Positions 1-10,144 of a stretch of 64,000 nucleotides of DNA are shown here, one piece after another (the first letter of the stretch is position 1; each line of letters begins with the position of its first letter). The stretch spans positions 46,116,970 to 46,180,969 of the forward strand of contig CM039465.1 in the NCBI GenBank assembly GCA_022414725.1, read 5' to 3'. Both the position numbers and the translations under genes were made by a program. This stretch comes from Microglena sp. YARC (taxonomy: Eukaryota; Chlorophyta; Chlorophyceae; Chlamydomonadales; Chlamydomonadaceae). The notes below the pieces were generated by a model, which saw only the letters and a list, made by a program, of their open reading frames with translations, did not search any database and was not told where the DNA came from.

Positions 1-676
1 TGCCCGGCCATAGCTGTCCCTGTTCCCAGTCTTCCCTGCCAAGCCGCTACCACCCTTACCCACGTTGACTGCGCCGTGGACCTCACTCGCTCTTCTGCTG
101 TTTGAGTAGTATTGTGACCTCAGAACATTGTTATCGCTCATTCTACCACTCACTGACAGGCCAGGGGACCTAGTAACACGGCGATCGCTCAATCGTCCAC
201 TGACTGAAATGCCAGAGGGCTTTGGAGCAAACATTTCACTCACTTTCCCTAAAGGACTGGAAACGCTTTGTGCAACGGCAGCTCTTGCCTTACCACTGAT
301 TGAATGGCCAGGCAACTTGTGTATCGGGTCAAGGCTTGATTCTGACAATCTTGACCTTGCCAGGCCAGTTTCTGACAGTCTCGAGCGTGTCTGGCCGGTT
401 TCTGACAGTCTGGCGCCTGCCTGGCCGATTTCTGACAACCTCATGCCTGCTTTACCAGTTTCTGACAGTCTGACGCCAGCCTGGCCGATTTCTGACAGTC
501 TCTTGCCTGCCTTACTAGCGTTGGCCTGAGTGCCTTGGAGCTTTTGCAGGCGGATGACGTCGGACAAGGATCCTTTTTCCATTAGGTCCATCAGAATGGC
601 CCATGTGTAGCAGCGCGTGGGCAAGCTGCAGAATGCCGGAGGCACACGGCATATTGCATGGGTGGCCACGATGTTA
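1..676 (-). CDS. Protein kinase paralogue, exon 2 (partial, runs off window)
   Basis: On the minus strand an intact frame starts after the acceptor AG at 677-678 and stays open to base 1. It begins NIVATHAICRVPPAFC and continues through the hinge-like LMDLMEKGSLSDVI. It then enters 20-residue repeats built on RLSEIGQAG / RLSETGKAG (about 340-530), followed by Ser-rich sequence. This matches exon 2 of the complete kinase gene at 25544-27722, but the repeat block here is shorter. Exon 1 at 2954-3177 joins it in phase (codon split AA|T). The catalytic loop and the rest of the gene lie outside the window, so activity cannot be judged. Confidence 0.8.
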
Positions 677-879
677 CTGTTTAGGGGGGGGGGGGGGGGG
701 GGGGGGAGGGTTACTTGTGCAGACGCTTTTTACATTTTATTCTACTAATAAAAATTAAATCGTTTTCATTTCATTTTCATTATATTTCATTTCCATTTAT
801 TTCCATTTATTTCCATTTATTTTAAGAAAAGGATCCAGTCTCTGAACGTAGCACATGGTGCACCTAGGAGTATTAGACC

Positions 880-1120
880 CAGTTTTGTTTTCAAATCTGA
901 AAGTGGTTATCTCTAGCTTCATGGGTTAATACCTCCTCCAGGGAGAGCGGTTTAATGCGGTTTAATAGCTTTTTGTAGCTCTTAATAGCTTGTTGTTGCT
1001 TTAAAGGGCTATTTAGGGCAAAAAAACAAAAAAACTTCCATCTACTTTTTACTAGTGATAATTTTGCTAAAATGGGGTCAATTATGGCGATCGCTATATA
1101 TAGCGGGGGAAAAATCCCTG
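880..1120. mobile_element. hAT-like MITE, family 2 (copy in intron)
   Basis: The ends are imperfect inverted repeats: CAGTTTTGTTTTC at the left against the complement of GGGGAAAAATCCCTG at the right. Flanks ATTAGACC (872-879) and CTTAGTCC (1121-1128) match at 6 of 8 positions, as expected for an aged 8-bp hAT target duplication. Related copies lie at 55362-55609 (perfect duplication) and 62032-62347. Shared inner motifs are AAATCTGAAAGTGG and CTATATATAGCGGGG. No coding capacity. Confidence 0.7.
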
Positions 1121-1345
1121 CTTAGTCCCCAAGCAACCCAAAATATCTTAGGTTTAGACCTCCTGCAGGAAGAGCGGTTTAAAGCTTTTCATAGCTTTTT
1201 GTAGCTTCAAAGGGCTATTTAGGGCAAAAAAACAAAAAACTTATTGGTTTACCTTTTTATAGTGATAATTTCGCTAAAATGGGGTAAATACTAGCGATCG
1301 CTATAACTAGCGGAAAAAAGAACCCTGCTTAGTCCCCGAGCAACC
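1121..1345. repeat. Partial tandem second copy of MITE family 2
   Basis: Repeats the inner part and right end of 880-1120 (AGAGCGGTTTAAAGC, GCGATCGCTATA, ACCCTGCTTAGTCCCC) without the left terminus. The right-hand flank CTTAGTCCCCAAGCAACCC is repeated too, so this is a local tandem duplication and not a second insertion. Confidence 0.6.
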
Positions 1346-1379
1346 CAAAAGATCCCAACATAGTACTGCTATAGAGTGT

Positions 1380-2700
1380 TGGCATATCATGTGTTGGCAT
1401 ACATGGCATATCAACAATCCCCTGTCCTACTAATATGTAGGGAACAGCAATATGATATCATATGATATTAATATTATGTGATGCTGGCAGTCTGGCTAGG
1501 CTTAAGGTACCAGTTATATACAATATCATATGATGCAGTTTGAAGTTACCAGGTATATACAATATCATATGATATCATACTTGCCTTAGGTCAACATCAT
1601 ATGATATGCCGGTCCCTACTAATATGGGGCTAACCACCATGTGCCATTAGTAGGTGGAAAATAGGGCTTGCCCCTTTGTTTCTTTCTGTGCATGGTGGGT
1701 TGTGATTAGGGAACGGCAATATGATATCAAATGATATCATGATATTGTATGAGGCATGGGGGAGTTTCAACCATGCATAGAGTGGACGATAGGGTCGGTC
1801 TCTTGGTTTCTCATCGCATGGTGGGTTACGAGTAGGGAACAGCAATATGATATCAGTGTTTGAAAAACTAAAATTCACTATTATTATTATAGTGTCACAA
1901 TAGTATTAGTTGTTCAAATAAATTTCAAAATTCTTGTGAGACGGTTCGTCAGTCTAATATTATCTAATATTCACTGATATTATTCATTCACTAATATCAA
2001 CTAACTTAGCCTTTCCCTAGTTATGAGTAGGGAACGGCAATATGATATCATATTAGATCATGATATCGTATGAAACATGGGGGAGTGTTAACCATTCACA
2101 GAGATGTGTGGCATATCAACACACCCCTGCCCTACTAATGTGGGGGCAACCACCACGGGCCAATATTTGGTGGACGATAGGATTGGCCTCTTTGTTTCTT
2201 TCTTTGCATGGTGGGTTGTGATTAGGGAACGGCAATATGATAGCACATAAAATATATGATATAATGATATTGTACGAGGCATGGGGGAGTGTAAACCATT
2301 CATAGAGTGAACGATCGGGTTTGCCTTTTCATTTCTTATCCAGGGTGGGTTATGAGTACGGAAAGGCAATATGATATCGTATGATATCATGATATTGTAT
2401 GAGGCATGTGGTAGTGTAAACCATACATACAGTGGACGATAGGGTTTGCCTTCTCGTTTCTTTCTTTACATGGTGGGTTATGAGTAGGGAACGGCCATAT
2501 GATATCATATGATATCATGTCATCATACAATATTGTATGATATCATATGATGCCAGCAGTCTGATTGGCCTATAGGTACCATTCTTGGTATCGTATGATA
2601 TCATATGATGCCGGCAGTCTGTATAAGCTAAAGTTACCATGTATATACAATACCATATAATGCAGTTTGTATGATATCATACGATATCATACTCGCCTTT
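1380..2700. repeat. Degenerate tandem array with ATATGATATCAT palindromes
   Basis: About seven irregular units of roughly 130-190 bp carry GGTGGGTTATGAGTAGGGAA followed by runs of ATATGATATCATATGATATC and GGCATGGGGGAGTGTAAACC. The palindromic core could fold into hairpins. It lies in intron 1 of the left kinase paralogue and is absent from intron 1 of the right paralogue, so it arose or was lost after the duplication. Confidence 0.7.
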
Positions 2701-2721
2701 GGTCTAAATAAAAATTATATG

Positions 2722-2943
2722 CTGGGTGTGTGCGTGGGTGTGGGTGTGGGTGTGGGTGTGGGTGTGGGTGTGGGTGCGGGTGAAGGTGTAGGTGTGGGTG
2801 TTGGTGTGGGTGTGGGTGTGGGTGTGGGGTGTAGGTGTAGGTGTAGGAGTGGGTGTGGGTGTGGGTGTGGGTGTGGGTGTGGGTGTGGGTGTGGGTGTGG
2901 GTGTGGGTGTGGGTGTGGGTGTGGGTGTGGGTGTGGGTGTGGC
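2722..2943. repeat. GGGTGT hexamer microsatellite next to splice donor
   Basis: About 35 copies of GTGGGT with a few interruptions. In gene orientation (minus) it lies a few bases after the exon 1 donor at 2948-2953. It occupies the same position as the CCACCC-rich tract after exon 1 of the right paralogue. Confidence 0.9.
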
Positions 2944-2953
2944 TGAGACTCAC

Positions 2954-3177
2954 TTGTGAGGGCACTTGTAAGTCATCCAAGCCTCCTTAATGAATGCATT
3001 CAGCTTCTCCTCCTTCTTGCTCAGCCTCGGATGCATCACCTTGATGGCTAGAATTTGACCTCGGTACTCGCAACGATAAACTCGACCGAAGGCACCTCCC
3101 CCTAGCCTAGAGTTCACATCGATCTTCAAATACTTCAGGTCCTCCTCGTCCAGCTCGGGGATGGTTCTTTCGCTCAT
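2954..3177 (-). CDS. Protein kinase paralogue, exon 1 (N-lobe)
   Basis: Starts at ATG (3175-3177) and ends in the codon split by donor GTGAGT. It encodes the glycine loop GGGAFGRVYRCEYRGQ, the catalytic lysine in ILAIKVM, and the alpha-C stretch FIKEAWMTYKCPH. It differs at only about four residues from exon 1 at 24415-24638. Together with 1-676 it forms the 5' part of a second kinase gene arranged head-to-head with the right-hand copy. Confidence 0.85.
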
Positions 3178-3500
3178 GAGGAGAACTCAGGTGACGGGCG
3201 AAGGCGTGCCTTCGAGACTGGAAGGTGGTCTATTCACTATTTGCTGAGAAGGGAGCGGTGGCTAGGGCAGTCGCGCATGGCTCTTGAGTAGCTCCGTGCT
3301 CAGCATGGATGCGGGGGCGGGAATACTCTTCGGAAATACTCATCCTCGATCCCACTCATCCTATAGTATCCTGAGTCTATGCGGCATCGCTCCCATGCGA
3401 GTAGTTCAAGATTTCCTGGGATGATTGGGGGCGATGGTTGGAGACGAGCGTCGCGGTTGAGCTGCTTAGCTCGGGTCGCAAACTTGGTAATTAACTTTGA
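3178..3500. repeat. Left arm of large inverted duplication (kinase 5' region)
   Basis: The complement of this stretch aligns with about 24090-24414: shared GCTAGGGCAGTCGCGCATGG, TTCACTATTTGCTG, GATGCCGCATAGA and GTTTGCGACCCGAGCTAAGC blocks. Similarity includes the start codon and stops near 3500, so the duplicated unit includes about 320 bp of presumed promoter and 5' UTR. No core promoter element is evident. Confidence 0.75.
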
Positions 3501-4231
3501 TCGATTAGAAATCTAGCCATGTATTATGCGTCCAGCAGCATGTTGCACTGCTTCTTATTAGAAATATCTTCTTTTTCTAATGAGAGAATCCTGGGAAGGC
3601 AGGCATAGGATTGTGTTATTACGTTGGTCGGCCCCCCTAGGGGGGACAGACCTATGCTTGTGTCCCCCCCCCCACCCCCCACCCCCACACACACACACAC
3701 CTTAATTTCAAGGAATGGACGTGCGCGACGGCGTGGTCCACGTGCCCCAGCTGGTGTGGCCGCCATGTTGCCACGCTGTCCCAGTACCGCAGATCGTCGA
3801 ACGTTTGGAGGTCGCTAGGTCGCAGCACGAAGCTCGAACGTGCTCAATTGTAAGCTCTGGACGTGCGGGACATGGATTTGTCTGGTTATACGATAGTTTG
3901 TTGCTTATGGACGTACGCAATACTAGTAATGATGTGAAGTACCAAGATTGTGTTGTTTGAGGGGGGGCGCCGCGCCCCCTTCCCCCACCCCACCCCACCC
4001 CTTTCCCCACGCACGGGCCTGGGAGCGTGAGCTCCCTGTGCTAATAGCACGCAAGTGCCCAAGGAATGGAACGTGGATTTAAATGCTTGTATGTTATCGC
4101 CTCGATTTGCTGACAACAATTCTGCTCCCAAACCAATTTATGCGCACATGTTTGGATGGTACGAATTTGAAATGTTGAAAAACGTTATCCGATCATTGTA
4201 GCTTTGCGCCCCAAAAGCACAAACATTAGCT
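3501..4231. other. Non-coding stretch with short microsatellites
   Basis: Contains C/CA runs at about 3666-3700 and a C-rich tract at 3961-4010. Short reading frames cross the repeats in several directions, but none has recognisable features. I see no gene here. Confidence 0.5.
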
Positions 4232-4236
4232 CCTTT

Positions 4237-4464
4237 TGTTAATGTAAGATTGTTACAACGGCATAGGCTCGATAGAGGAGAAGATACTATTAAGCGCAAC
4301 AGGCGCAATCATATAGAATAGAGATGCGTACTGCAGGGTACTACAGTCACGTGCAGGCCACAGCTAGCCTGAGGCCTGGCGGCAGGCAACGCGGTACCAG
4401 GAGGGAAAGGTACCGGTGTGCATTATGCCGACTCAGGGACTGATATATAAATCAGTCAATAACA
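4237..4464 (-). repeat. 3' LTR of outer Copia
   Basis: Begins TGTTAATGTAAG and ends GTCAATAACA on the plus strand. A TATATAAAT stretch lies near the plus-strand right end. It carries GCGGTACC and GGTACCGG blocks like those in the inner element's LTR. Confidence 0.88.
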
Positions 4465-4762
4465 TCCCCCCCAATTCAAGGTATTCTTGAGCTCAAGAAT
4501 TCCTGGAATTAACTGAGGGGCATAAGAAAATTAAAATATTAAAACTAGGGGGACTTCGAGAATTTCTAGTAGCTGTAAGGGAGAAATCACTTCAGCAGGG
4601 GTCTTCAAAGAAATGTCGGTCTTCTGGGGTAGCTGGCTAGGTAGTGGCACTGCAGGTAGGCTGCAGGCTAAGTAGCAGAAAGGCTGCTGAGAAGGTGCAA
4701 GGAAACTGCAGGTAAGCTGCAGGCTAGGTAGCAGAGAGGCTGCTGAGAAGGTGTAAGGAAAC

Positions 4763-5008
4763 TGTAGTTTTCCGGAGCGTGTGCAAAGCACAGAGACGAG
4801 GGGAAGACGGTAAGGATAAGATCTTTACAGTTAGATAAGCATTTGATCAATGCGCTAGGAGAAAGTACTGGGATGCCGCGGTACCTCATGGTACCGGCAT
4901 CAGTGTCCGTGCCATAGCTGGCAGCGGCACGGCAGTACAGTGCAGCAGGGAGGAGTCCTGTGCACTCTAAGTCACTCTAGGTGAGCCGGTGAAACCCGGT
5001 GAATAACA
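4763..5008 (-). repeat. 3' LTR of inner Copia
   Basis: Identical to 9540-9785. The purine-rich tract lies immediately inside it at 5009-5020. Confidence 0.93.
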
Positions 5009-5333
5009 TCCCCCCCAATTCCTGGTATTCTTCATGTTGGAGAATTCCTGGAATTAGAGGAGTCTAAAGAAAACTAGAGGGACTTAAAATATTCATAGGC
5101 TGTAATGCTATGTAAGAAAACTTAACTGGCAGGTGTACTGATTGAAGAGGGCAGGCTGAACAGGACAGGATAGGTCTAAGAATATCCTGCAGGAGTCACT
5201 GCTGAAAGCTTAACTAAATAGAAGAAAGCAGTCAATAAGAGTGCAATCAATCAATATCTAGGGAAAACTTGGACTTTAATCTGTCAGGAAATCTAGCATG
5301 GTATCAGATGGGCTACAGAGGCATTTGTCAAGG

Positions 5334-6467
5334 TTAGTCAAGCTTGATCTTTCCAGTGCAGCCAATCTGCTGTCTGAATGCACAGAACTTGGACCTGGGC
5401 AGAGCTTTGGTGAGCATGTCAGCCATGTTGGCAGCAGTGGGGATCCAGTTGAGCTTGATGCCTTCTTTCTTGGATTGCTCTTTGAGGAAGTGGAATCTTG
5501 TTTCCATATGCTTGAGCCTGGAGGAGAGCTTCTCTTGGTTCCATGCACTGAGTGCAGCTTGGTTGTCACCATTAATGGTGAGTGCAGGGGGCATGGTACC
5601 TGTGGCAGAGAATTGCACTTTCCTCAACCACATTCCTTCTTGGGCTGCAGAGGTAGCTGCCATGAACTCAGCTTCTGTGGTGGACAGGGCAGTGGCAGAT
5701 GCTTGGATTTTGGATGCCCATGAGATGGATCCCCCCTGGCTGAGGAAGACATAGCCTGTTGTGGACTTCCTTGTGATAGGGCAGGCAGCATGGTCAGAGT
5801 CACAGTAGTCAGTGAGGAGTTTATTGGAGTGGGTGTAGGTGATCCCATGGTCAGGTGTGTTGGACAGGTATTTGAGGATACCTGTGGCAGCTTCCATGTG
5901 GTCATGGAGGGGGTGAGCACTGTGCCTTGCCAATCTGTTGACAGCTTGTGCAATGTCAGGTCTGGTGTTGACTGCCAGGTAGTTGAGGGATCCTACAATC
6001 TGGGCAAGGGGAAGGCCAGAGTCTGGTGTGTCCTTTTCAGGATAAGGGAGGGGAGCATCAGGCTGCAGTGGGATGGGGAACCTGGTACTGTTGGGCTCAG
6101 GGAGCATGCTGTGTGCCTTGAGCAGGTCTTGAGTGAACCTGGATTGGCAGATGTGCAGGGTTCCAGCAGTTGCATCTCTGGTGATTTCATAGCCCACAAA
6201 GACAGATGGTTCTCCAAGATCTCTGGTCTTGTAGAGCTTCATGATCTTGTCTTTGTACTGCTGGAGGATGTCCTTGTCAAAGGATAGCAGGAGGAAGTCA
6301 TCAACCCAGAGGAGGACCCAGATGAGGGGTCTTGTTGTTGGCCCAGGGAGCAGGAAGAGGCCTTGGTCAACATCAACTTCTCTGAAGCCAAGGGCTGTCA
6401 TATCCTCTTTGACTTTTAGATACCACTGCCTTGATGCTTGCTTCAGTCCATAGAGGCATTTCCACAT
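5334..6467 (-). CDS. pol: Copia RT C-terminal part and RNase H
   Basis: 377 codons starting WKCLYGLKQASRQWY. The RT active-site box is WVDDFLLL (a variant of YVDD). RNase H follows with YCDSDHA, STTEAEFMA and INGDNQAA supplying the acidic residues, and the typical HMETRFHFLKEQ near the end. It continues the frame of the ORF at 6443-9124 after a single missing base near 6490, where QPQG should run into a residue pair before RDHRVCRMWKCLYG. The element was intact until very recently, or the shift is a consensus error. Confidence 0.9.
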   Translation of the reverse strand: MWKCLYGLKQASRQWYLKVKEDMTALGFREVDVDQGLFLLPGPTTRPLIWVLLWVDDFLLLSFDKDILQQYKDKIMKLYKTRDLGEPSVFVGYEITRDATAGTLHICQSRFTQDLLKAHSMLPEPNSTRFPIPLQPDAPLPYPEKDTPDSGLPLAQIVGSLNYLAVNTRPDIAQAVNRLARHSAHPLHDHMEAATGILKYLSNTPDHGITYTHSNKLLTDYCDSDHAACPITRKSTTGYVFLSQGGSISWASKIQASATALSTTEAEFMAATSAAQEGMWLRKVQFSATGTMPPALTINGDNQAALSAWNQEKLSSRLKHMETRFHFLKEQSKKEGIKLNWIPTAANMADMLTKALPRSKFCAFRQQIGCTGKIKLD

Positions 6468-9124
6468 GCGGCAAACCCTGTGGTCTCTTTCAAACCCTGG
6501 GGTTGGGAACAGTACAGTTCCTCTTCCACTACTCCATTGAGGAATGCTGTGGAGACATCAAGTTGGGCAAGATGAGCTGATGGGTCTGCAGCCATGGACA
6601 GGATGTACCTGATGGTGGCATGTTTGGCAACTGGTGCAAAAACTTCATCATAGTCCATGCCAGGGCGTTGAGCATATCCTTTTGCTACTAGACGTGCTTT
6701 GTACCTGACTAGCTGACCATCCACTGATTGCTTGATGTCAAAGACCCATCTAGTGCCTATGGCTTTGGCTCCATGTGGGAGTTCTGCTAGGGTCCAGGTG
6801 TTCATTTCTGCTAGTGCTGCTAGTTCTGCATCCATGGCAGCCTTCCAATCTTTTGCTTGAGGGCTAGCTTGGGCTTCTCTTCCATTTTTGGGTATGATGA
6901 TCTGGTCTGCAGCTAGGAATGCTAGGTGGTTAGGTGCATGTCTTTCTCTGCCACTACGGCGAGGTTGGGTGAGGGCAGTTTCTGGTGGAGGGGTTGATGC
7001 CTGCTGCTGTGCTGGTGCAGGGGAGGTGATTGCATGTTCTGATGCATTGCGTTGTGGTGACATGAGGTTGGGGAGGTCACCTGCCTGGGACTGTGTGGGG
7101 TTGTGTTCATTTCCTTGTTCAACATCGTTGTTGGGGTGAGGTGCACTGTGCTGTGGAGCAATAGTACCTTGCTGGTGCACTGAACTTGGCAGGTAGCTAT
7201 CATCTATTTCTTCTGGTGATCCCCATGCTCCCATGTTTGCCTTGTTTCTTTCACGCAGTGCATCAATGGCTTTGATTTCTGAGGGAGAATGGGATTGTGA
7301 GGGAGTGTCTTCATCTTCAGGTTCACCAGGGGTGTCTTCTTCATACATGCCTAAAATCTCAGCATCTGCATTGGGGAATCCATTCTTTCCTGCCAGATTC
7401 TCAGACTCATTGAAGGTGATGTCTCTAGCATCATAGATCTTATGGTTGGAGTCTACAACTCTGTAAGCTTTTCTGATGTGGGAGTAGCCAATGAGTCTAG
7501 TGATTTTGGCTGAAGGTGCAAACTTCCATGCTCTGGATTTGGGTGGTATGTGGACGTAGGCTGTGCACCCAATGGTTCTGAGGTGGTCAATCTTAGGCTT
7601 GACTCCATGGAAAAGTTCATAGGGGTTTTTGTCTGAGTCAGAGGTGGGGCTGAGGTTTCTTAGGATGCTAGCATTTTTCACCATGTCAGCCCAGTATCTG
7701 TTGGGAAATTTGGATGAGATGAGGAGGGCAGTGGCTCTGTCATGGAGAGTGCGGTTGAGGCGTTCTGCTCCTCCATTAGTGGCTGGATTGTTAGGTACTG
7801 TGAAGTTGAGGGTAATGCCTTTCTTTTTGCACCAGTTTTTAAACCGGTCGCAGGTGCACTCTGATCCATTGTCACAGAAAATGGTGCCTATTTTTTTTTC
7901 TGTAAGGACTTCATACCGTTCCAGTTCATGCATGGTGTCTTTGGGCACTGTGTGTTTGTTTTTGTGGAAAGTGACTATGGAGTACTTTGAGTGGTCATCT
8001 AGAATGCCTTGGAAGTATATGTTCCCATTTAGGCTGGGTACTTTCATCTTTCCACTCATGTCAATGTGGATGATAGCCAAGGGCCTGTTTGCACGTGTGG
8101 ATGATGTGGGATATGGGTTTTTGTCCATTTTAGAGAGGACACACACTTCACAAGTCTGCTTTCTCATTTTGTTGCAGGCTGCAGTGGTGACATCTGTACC
8201 TGTGACCATGTCTTCAGAAATGAGCCTGACTAAACTGCTGTAAGAAAGGTGACCCATTCTGTTGTGGAGAAGTTCTGCTGTTTGTTGGGTATTTCTGGAA
8301 ATGGCGGCCATGACTATGTTCAGACATGTCCCATGGATAAGGGTATTGTCAGGGACAAGGGTGGGAGTGAGGTATAGGTTCTTGTTCTTTGACCCAGTAA
8401 TTACTACTTTGTCATTGATGGTTATGGTGCAGGCCTGAGAATCAAACTGAACTAACATAGAAGGGTTGGCTGTGATGGCTGCAGCCATTGACATGAGGTT
8501 AGGAGTGTTAGGGTCATCATTGAGGTGAACATTTCTGAGTTTGTGAATCTTTCCATTGTCTCCTCTGATCAGAGCATTGCCAGATCTGGTGATGTGAGTG
8601 TATCCTGATGCAATTTGAACTCTGATATGGGGAAATATGTCATGTATGTCATATAACAGGGATTCATTTCCTGTCATGTGGGAGGTAGCTCCAGTGTCCA
8701 TGATCCAGTTTTCTGCCATGCGGTTTGTGCGTTGGGAGGCATTAAGGGCATACGAAGGAGACTGAGGTGCAGTAGGGGTAAATGCAGGTTCGTCATATGC
8801 TGGAACATTGGATGCGGCTGATTCGGCTGCGACTGGGGAATGCTGTCGGGGTGCGAATCTGGTATCATACTTGGATCTAAGTTTTGCTAGGATGTCATCA
8901 GGATCGTTATGGAACTTGACCATTCGCCTTATGGGCTCTGAAAGGTGTGCAAGGATGTATTCGATTTGAAACAGAACTACCGGTAGTTTATGATCTCCAG
9001 GGGCAAAGTAGTGTTTTGATACCTGGAGTTCATCTTCCATAGATGCAAGCCAATCTTGGAAGAAGTGCTGGTGGAAGATGAAGGTCGGACGACGCTCAGG
9101 GGAAGCAGTTTCAGAAGGCCGCAT
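6443..9124 (-). CDS. gag-pol: Copia short gag, protease, integrase, RT N-terminal part
   Basis: 893 codons. Residues 1-135 are a short gag remnant (FFQDWLASMEDELQVS, with a Copia gag-like helix around IRRMVKFHNDPDDIL) with no CCHC zinc knuckle. The protease motif WIMDTGATSHM is at about 140-150. The GAG-pre-integrase/HHCC region includes LLHNRMGHLSY and CEVC. The integrase acidic residues are in IHIDMSG, FCDNGSE and GGAERLNRT. RT starts at about residue 765 (WVFDIKQSVDGQLVRYKARL, QLDVSTAFLNG). It ends by frameshift before the RT active site. Confidence 0.9.
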   Translation of the reverse strand: MRPSETASPERRPTFIFHQHFFQDWLASMEDELQVSKHYFAPGDHKLPVVLFQIEYILAHLSEPIRRMVKFHNDPDDILAKLRSKYDTRFAPRQHSPVAAESAASNVPAYDEPAFTPTAPQSPSYALNASQRTNRMAENWIMDTGATSHMTGNESLLYDIHDIFPHIRVQIASGYTHITRSGNALIRGDNGKIHKLRNVHLNDDPNTPNLMSMAAAITANPSMLVQFDSQACTITINDKVVITGSKNKNLYLTPTLVPDNTLIHGTCLNIVMAAISRNTQQTAELLHNRMGHLSYSSLVRLISEDMVTGTDVTTAACNKMRKQTCEVCVLSKMDKNPYPTSSTRANRPLAIIHIDMSGKMKVPSLNGNIYFQGILDDHSKYSIVTFHKNKHTVPKDTMHELERYEVLTEKKIGTIFCDNGSECTCDRFKNWCKKKGITLNFTVPNNPATNGGAERLNRTLHDRATALLISSKFPNRYWADMVKNASILRNLSPTSDSDKNPYELFHGVKPKIDHLRTIGCTAYVHIPPKSRAWKFAPSAKITRLIGYSHIRKAYRVVDSNHKIYDARDITFNESENLAGKNGFPNADAEILGMYEEDTPGEPEDEDTPSQSHSPSEIKAIDALRERNKANMGAWGSPEEIDDSYLPSSVHQQGTIAPQHSAPHPNNDVEQGNEHNPTQSQAGDLPNLMSPQRNASEHAITSPAPAQQQASTPPPETALTQPRRSGRERHAPNHLAFLAADQIIIPKNGREAQASPQAKDWKAAMDAELAALAEMNTWTLAELPHGAKAIGTRWVFDIKQSVDGQLVRYKARLVAKGYAQRPGMDYDEVFAPVAKHATIRYILSMAADPSAHLAQLDVSTAFLNGVVEEELYCSQPQGLKETTGFAACGNASMD

Positions 9125-9527
9125 AGTGAGGCGACGTTGCAGAGATGATGCGGCAGAAATTGCGGTGGCAACGTGGAAGAGGAGCAGGAGATGTTGGAGA
9201 GAGTAGGAGGCGGTGGAGAGACGGCGGAGATTGCGTAAGCAACGGGAAATGGGAAGGAAGTGGTGGGGGCGCAGTGGAGGTAGAGATTGTTGTCAGGGGG
9301 GGGAGGGGGGGGGGGGGGGGGGGGGGGTTGCTGACAGAACAGCTTGATGCTCAATGGAGCAGGATCACCGGGCTCACGGCTGATATACCGCACAAGAGTT
9401 GTGTCCAAATGGGGAGATTCTTGTCGGGTGGAGCTTTCTTCACTCCTTTCAATTGAAGCACGTCGGGACAACAATCAAAATGCCCTTCAGCTCGGAATAG
9501 CGTCGAGCAAGGACAATCTAACGCGAA

Positions 9528-9539
9528 GGGACCGTAACC
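9528..9539 (-). promoter_or_regulatory. Primer-binding site, inner Copia
   Basis: GGTTACGGTCCC directly follows the 5' LTR. It resembles the complement of the anticodon arm of initiator tRNA-Met, the half-tRNA priming used by Drosophila copia, with about two mismatches. The primer identity is inferred. Confidence 0.55.
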
Positions 9540-9785
9540 TGTAGTTTTCCGGAGCGTGTGCAAAGCACAGAGACGAGGGGAAGACGGTAAGGATAAGATC
9601 TTTACAGTTAGATAAGCATTTGATCAATGCGCTAGGAGAAAGTACTGGGATGCCGCGGTACCTCATGGTACCGGCATCAGTGTCCGTGCCATAGCTGGCA
9701 GCGGCACGGCAGTACAGTGCAGCAGGGAGGAGTCCTGTGCACTCTAAGTCACTCTAGGTGAGCCGGTGAAACCCGGTGAATAACA
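9540..9785 (-). repeat. 5' LTR of inner Copia
   Basis: Identical to 4763-5008, implying a very young insertion. No obvious TATA box could be assigned. Confidence 0.93.
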
Positions 9786-10144
9786 GAAACTGCAGGTAGG
9801 CTGCAGGTTTATTTGAGCAAATAGGCTGCTATGGGAAGCTGGGGAAGGAAAGTCCAGGCTTGGTGAAGGCTTGTGAAGATATCCTTGGTTACGAGAAGTT
9901 GCATGATTCGAGACTAGAGGATTTGTCATTTAGACATGATGTCTGGACTAGTCCCCCCATAATTTGGGTGAGCTACATTAGGTAGGCCCTAAATTAAAGC
10001 AGAGACATCAAAGAGAGACTAGATGAATTCTAAATTCAGAAGGGGTGCTGCCTGTGGAAGTACATGGGGCAGTACAGTAGGCAGGTAATATAAAAAATTC
10101 TAGTGAGTGTTCAAGTCTATCCAAAAGATGAAGAGCAAACTGAA

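Larger units (their letters stand above)
4763..9785 (-). mobile_element. Inner Copia element, recent insertion
   Basis: LTRs 4763-5008 and 9540-9785 (246 bp) are identical as read by eye. They begin TGTAG, end AATAACA, and are flanked by the perfect 5-bp duplication GAAAC (4758-4762, 9786-9790). The primer site GGTTACGGTCCC (complement of 9528-9539) is of the copia internal-tRNA type. A purine tract (complement of 5009-5020) adjoins the 3' LTR and is nearly the same as that of the outer element. The element is inserted in the same orientation inside the outer element's 3' region. One 1-base frameshift near 6490 separates two otherwise open pol segments. A poly-G run at about 9297-9327 lies in the leader. 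Confidence 0.93.

Noticed and set aside
2671..2980. Gly/Val/Cys and His/Thr repeat proteins
   Set aside because: Pure translation of a hexamer microsatellite, lying in an intron.
4237..4464. Outer LTR starting at TGTAAG (4243) without target duplication
   Set aside because: Starting at TGTTAATG (4237) gives a perfect CCTTT duplication and places the primer site directly beside the 5' LTR.
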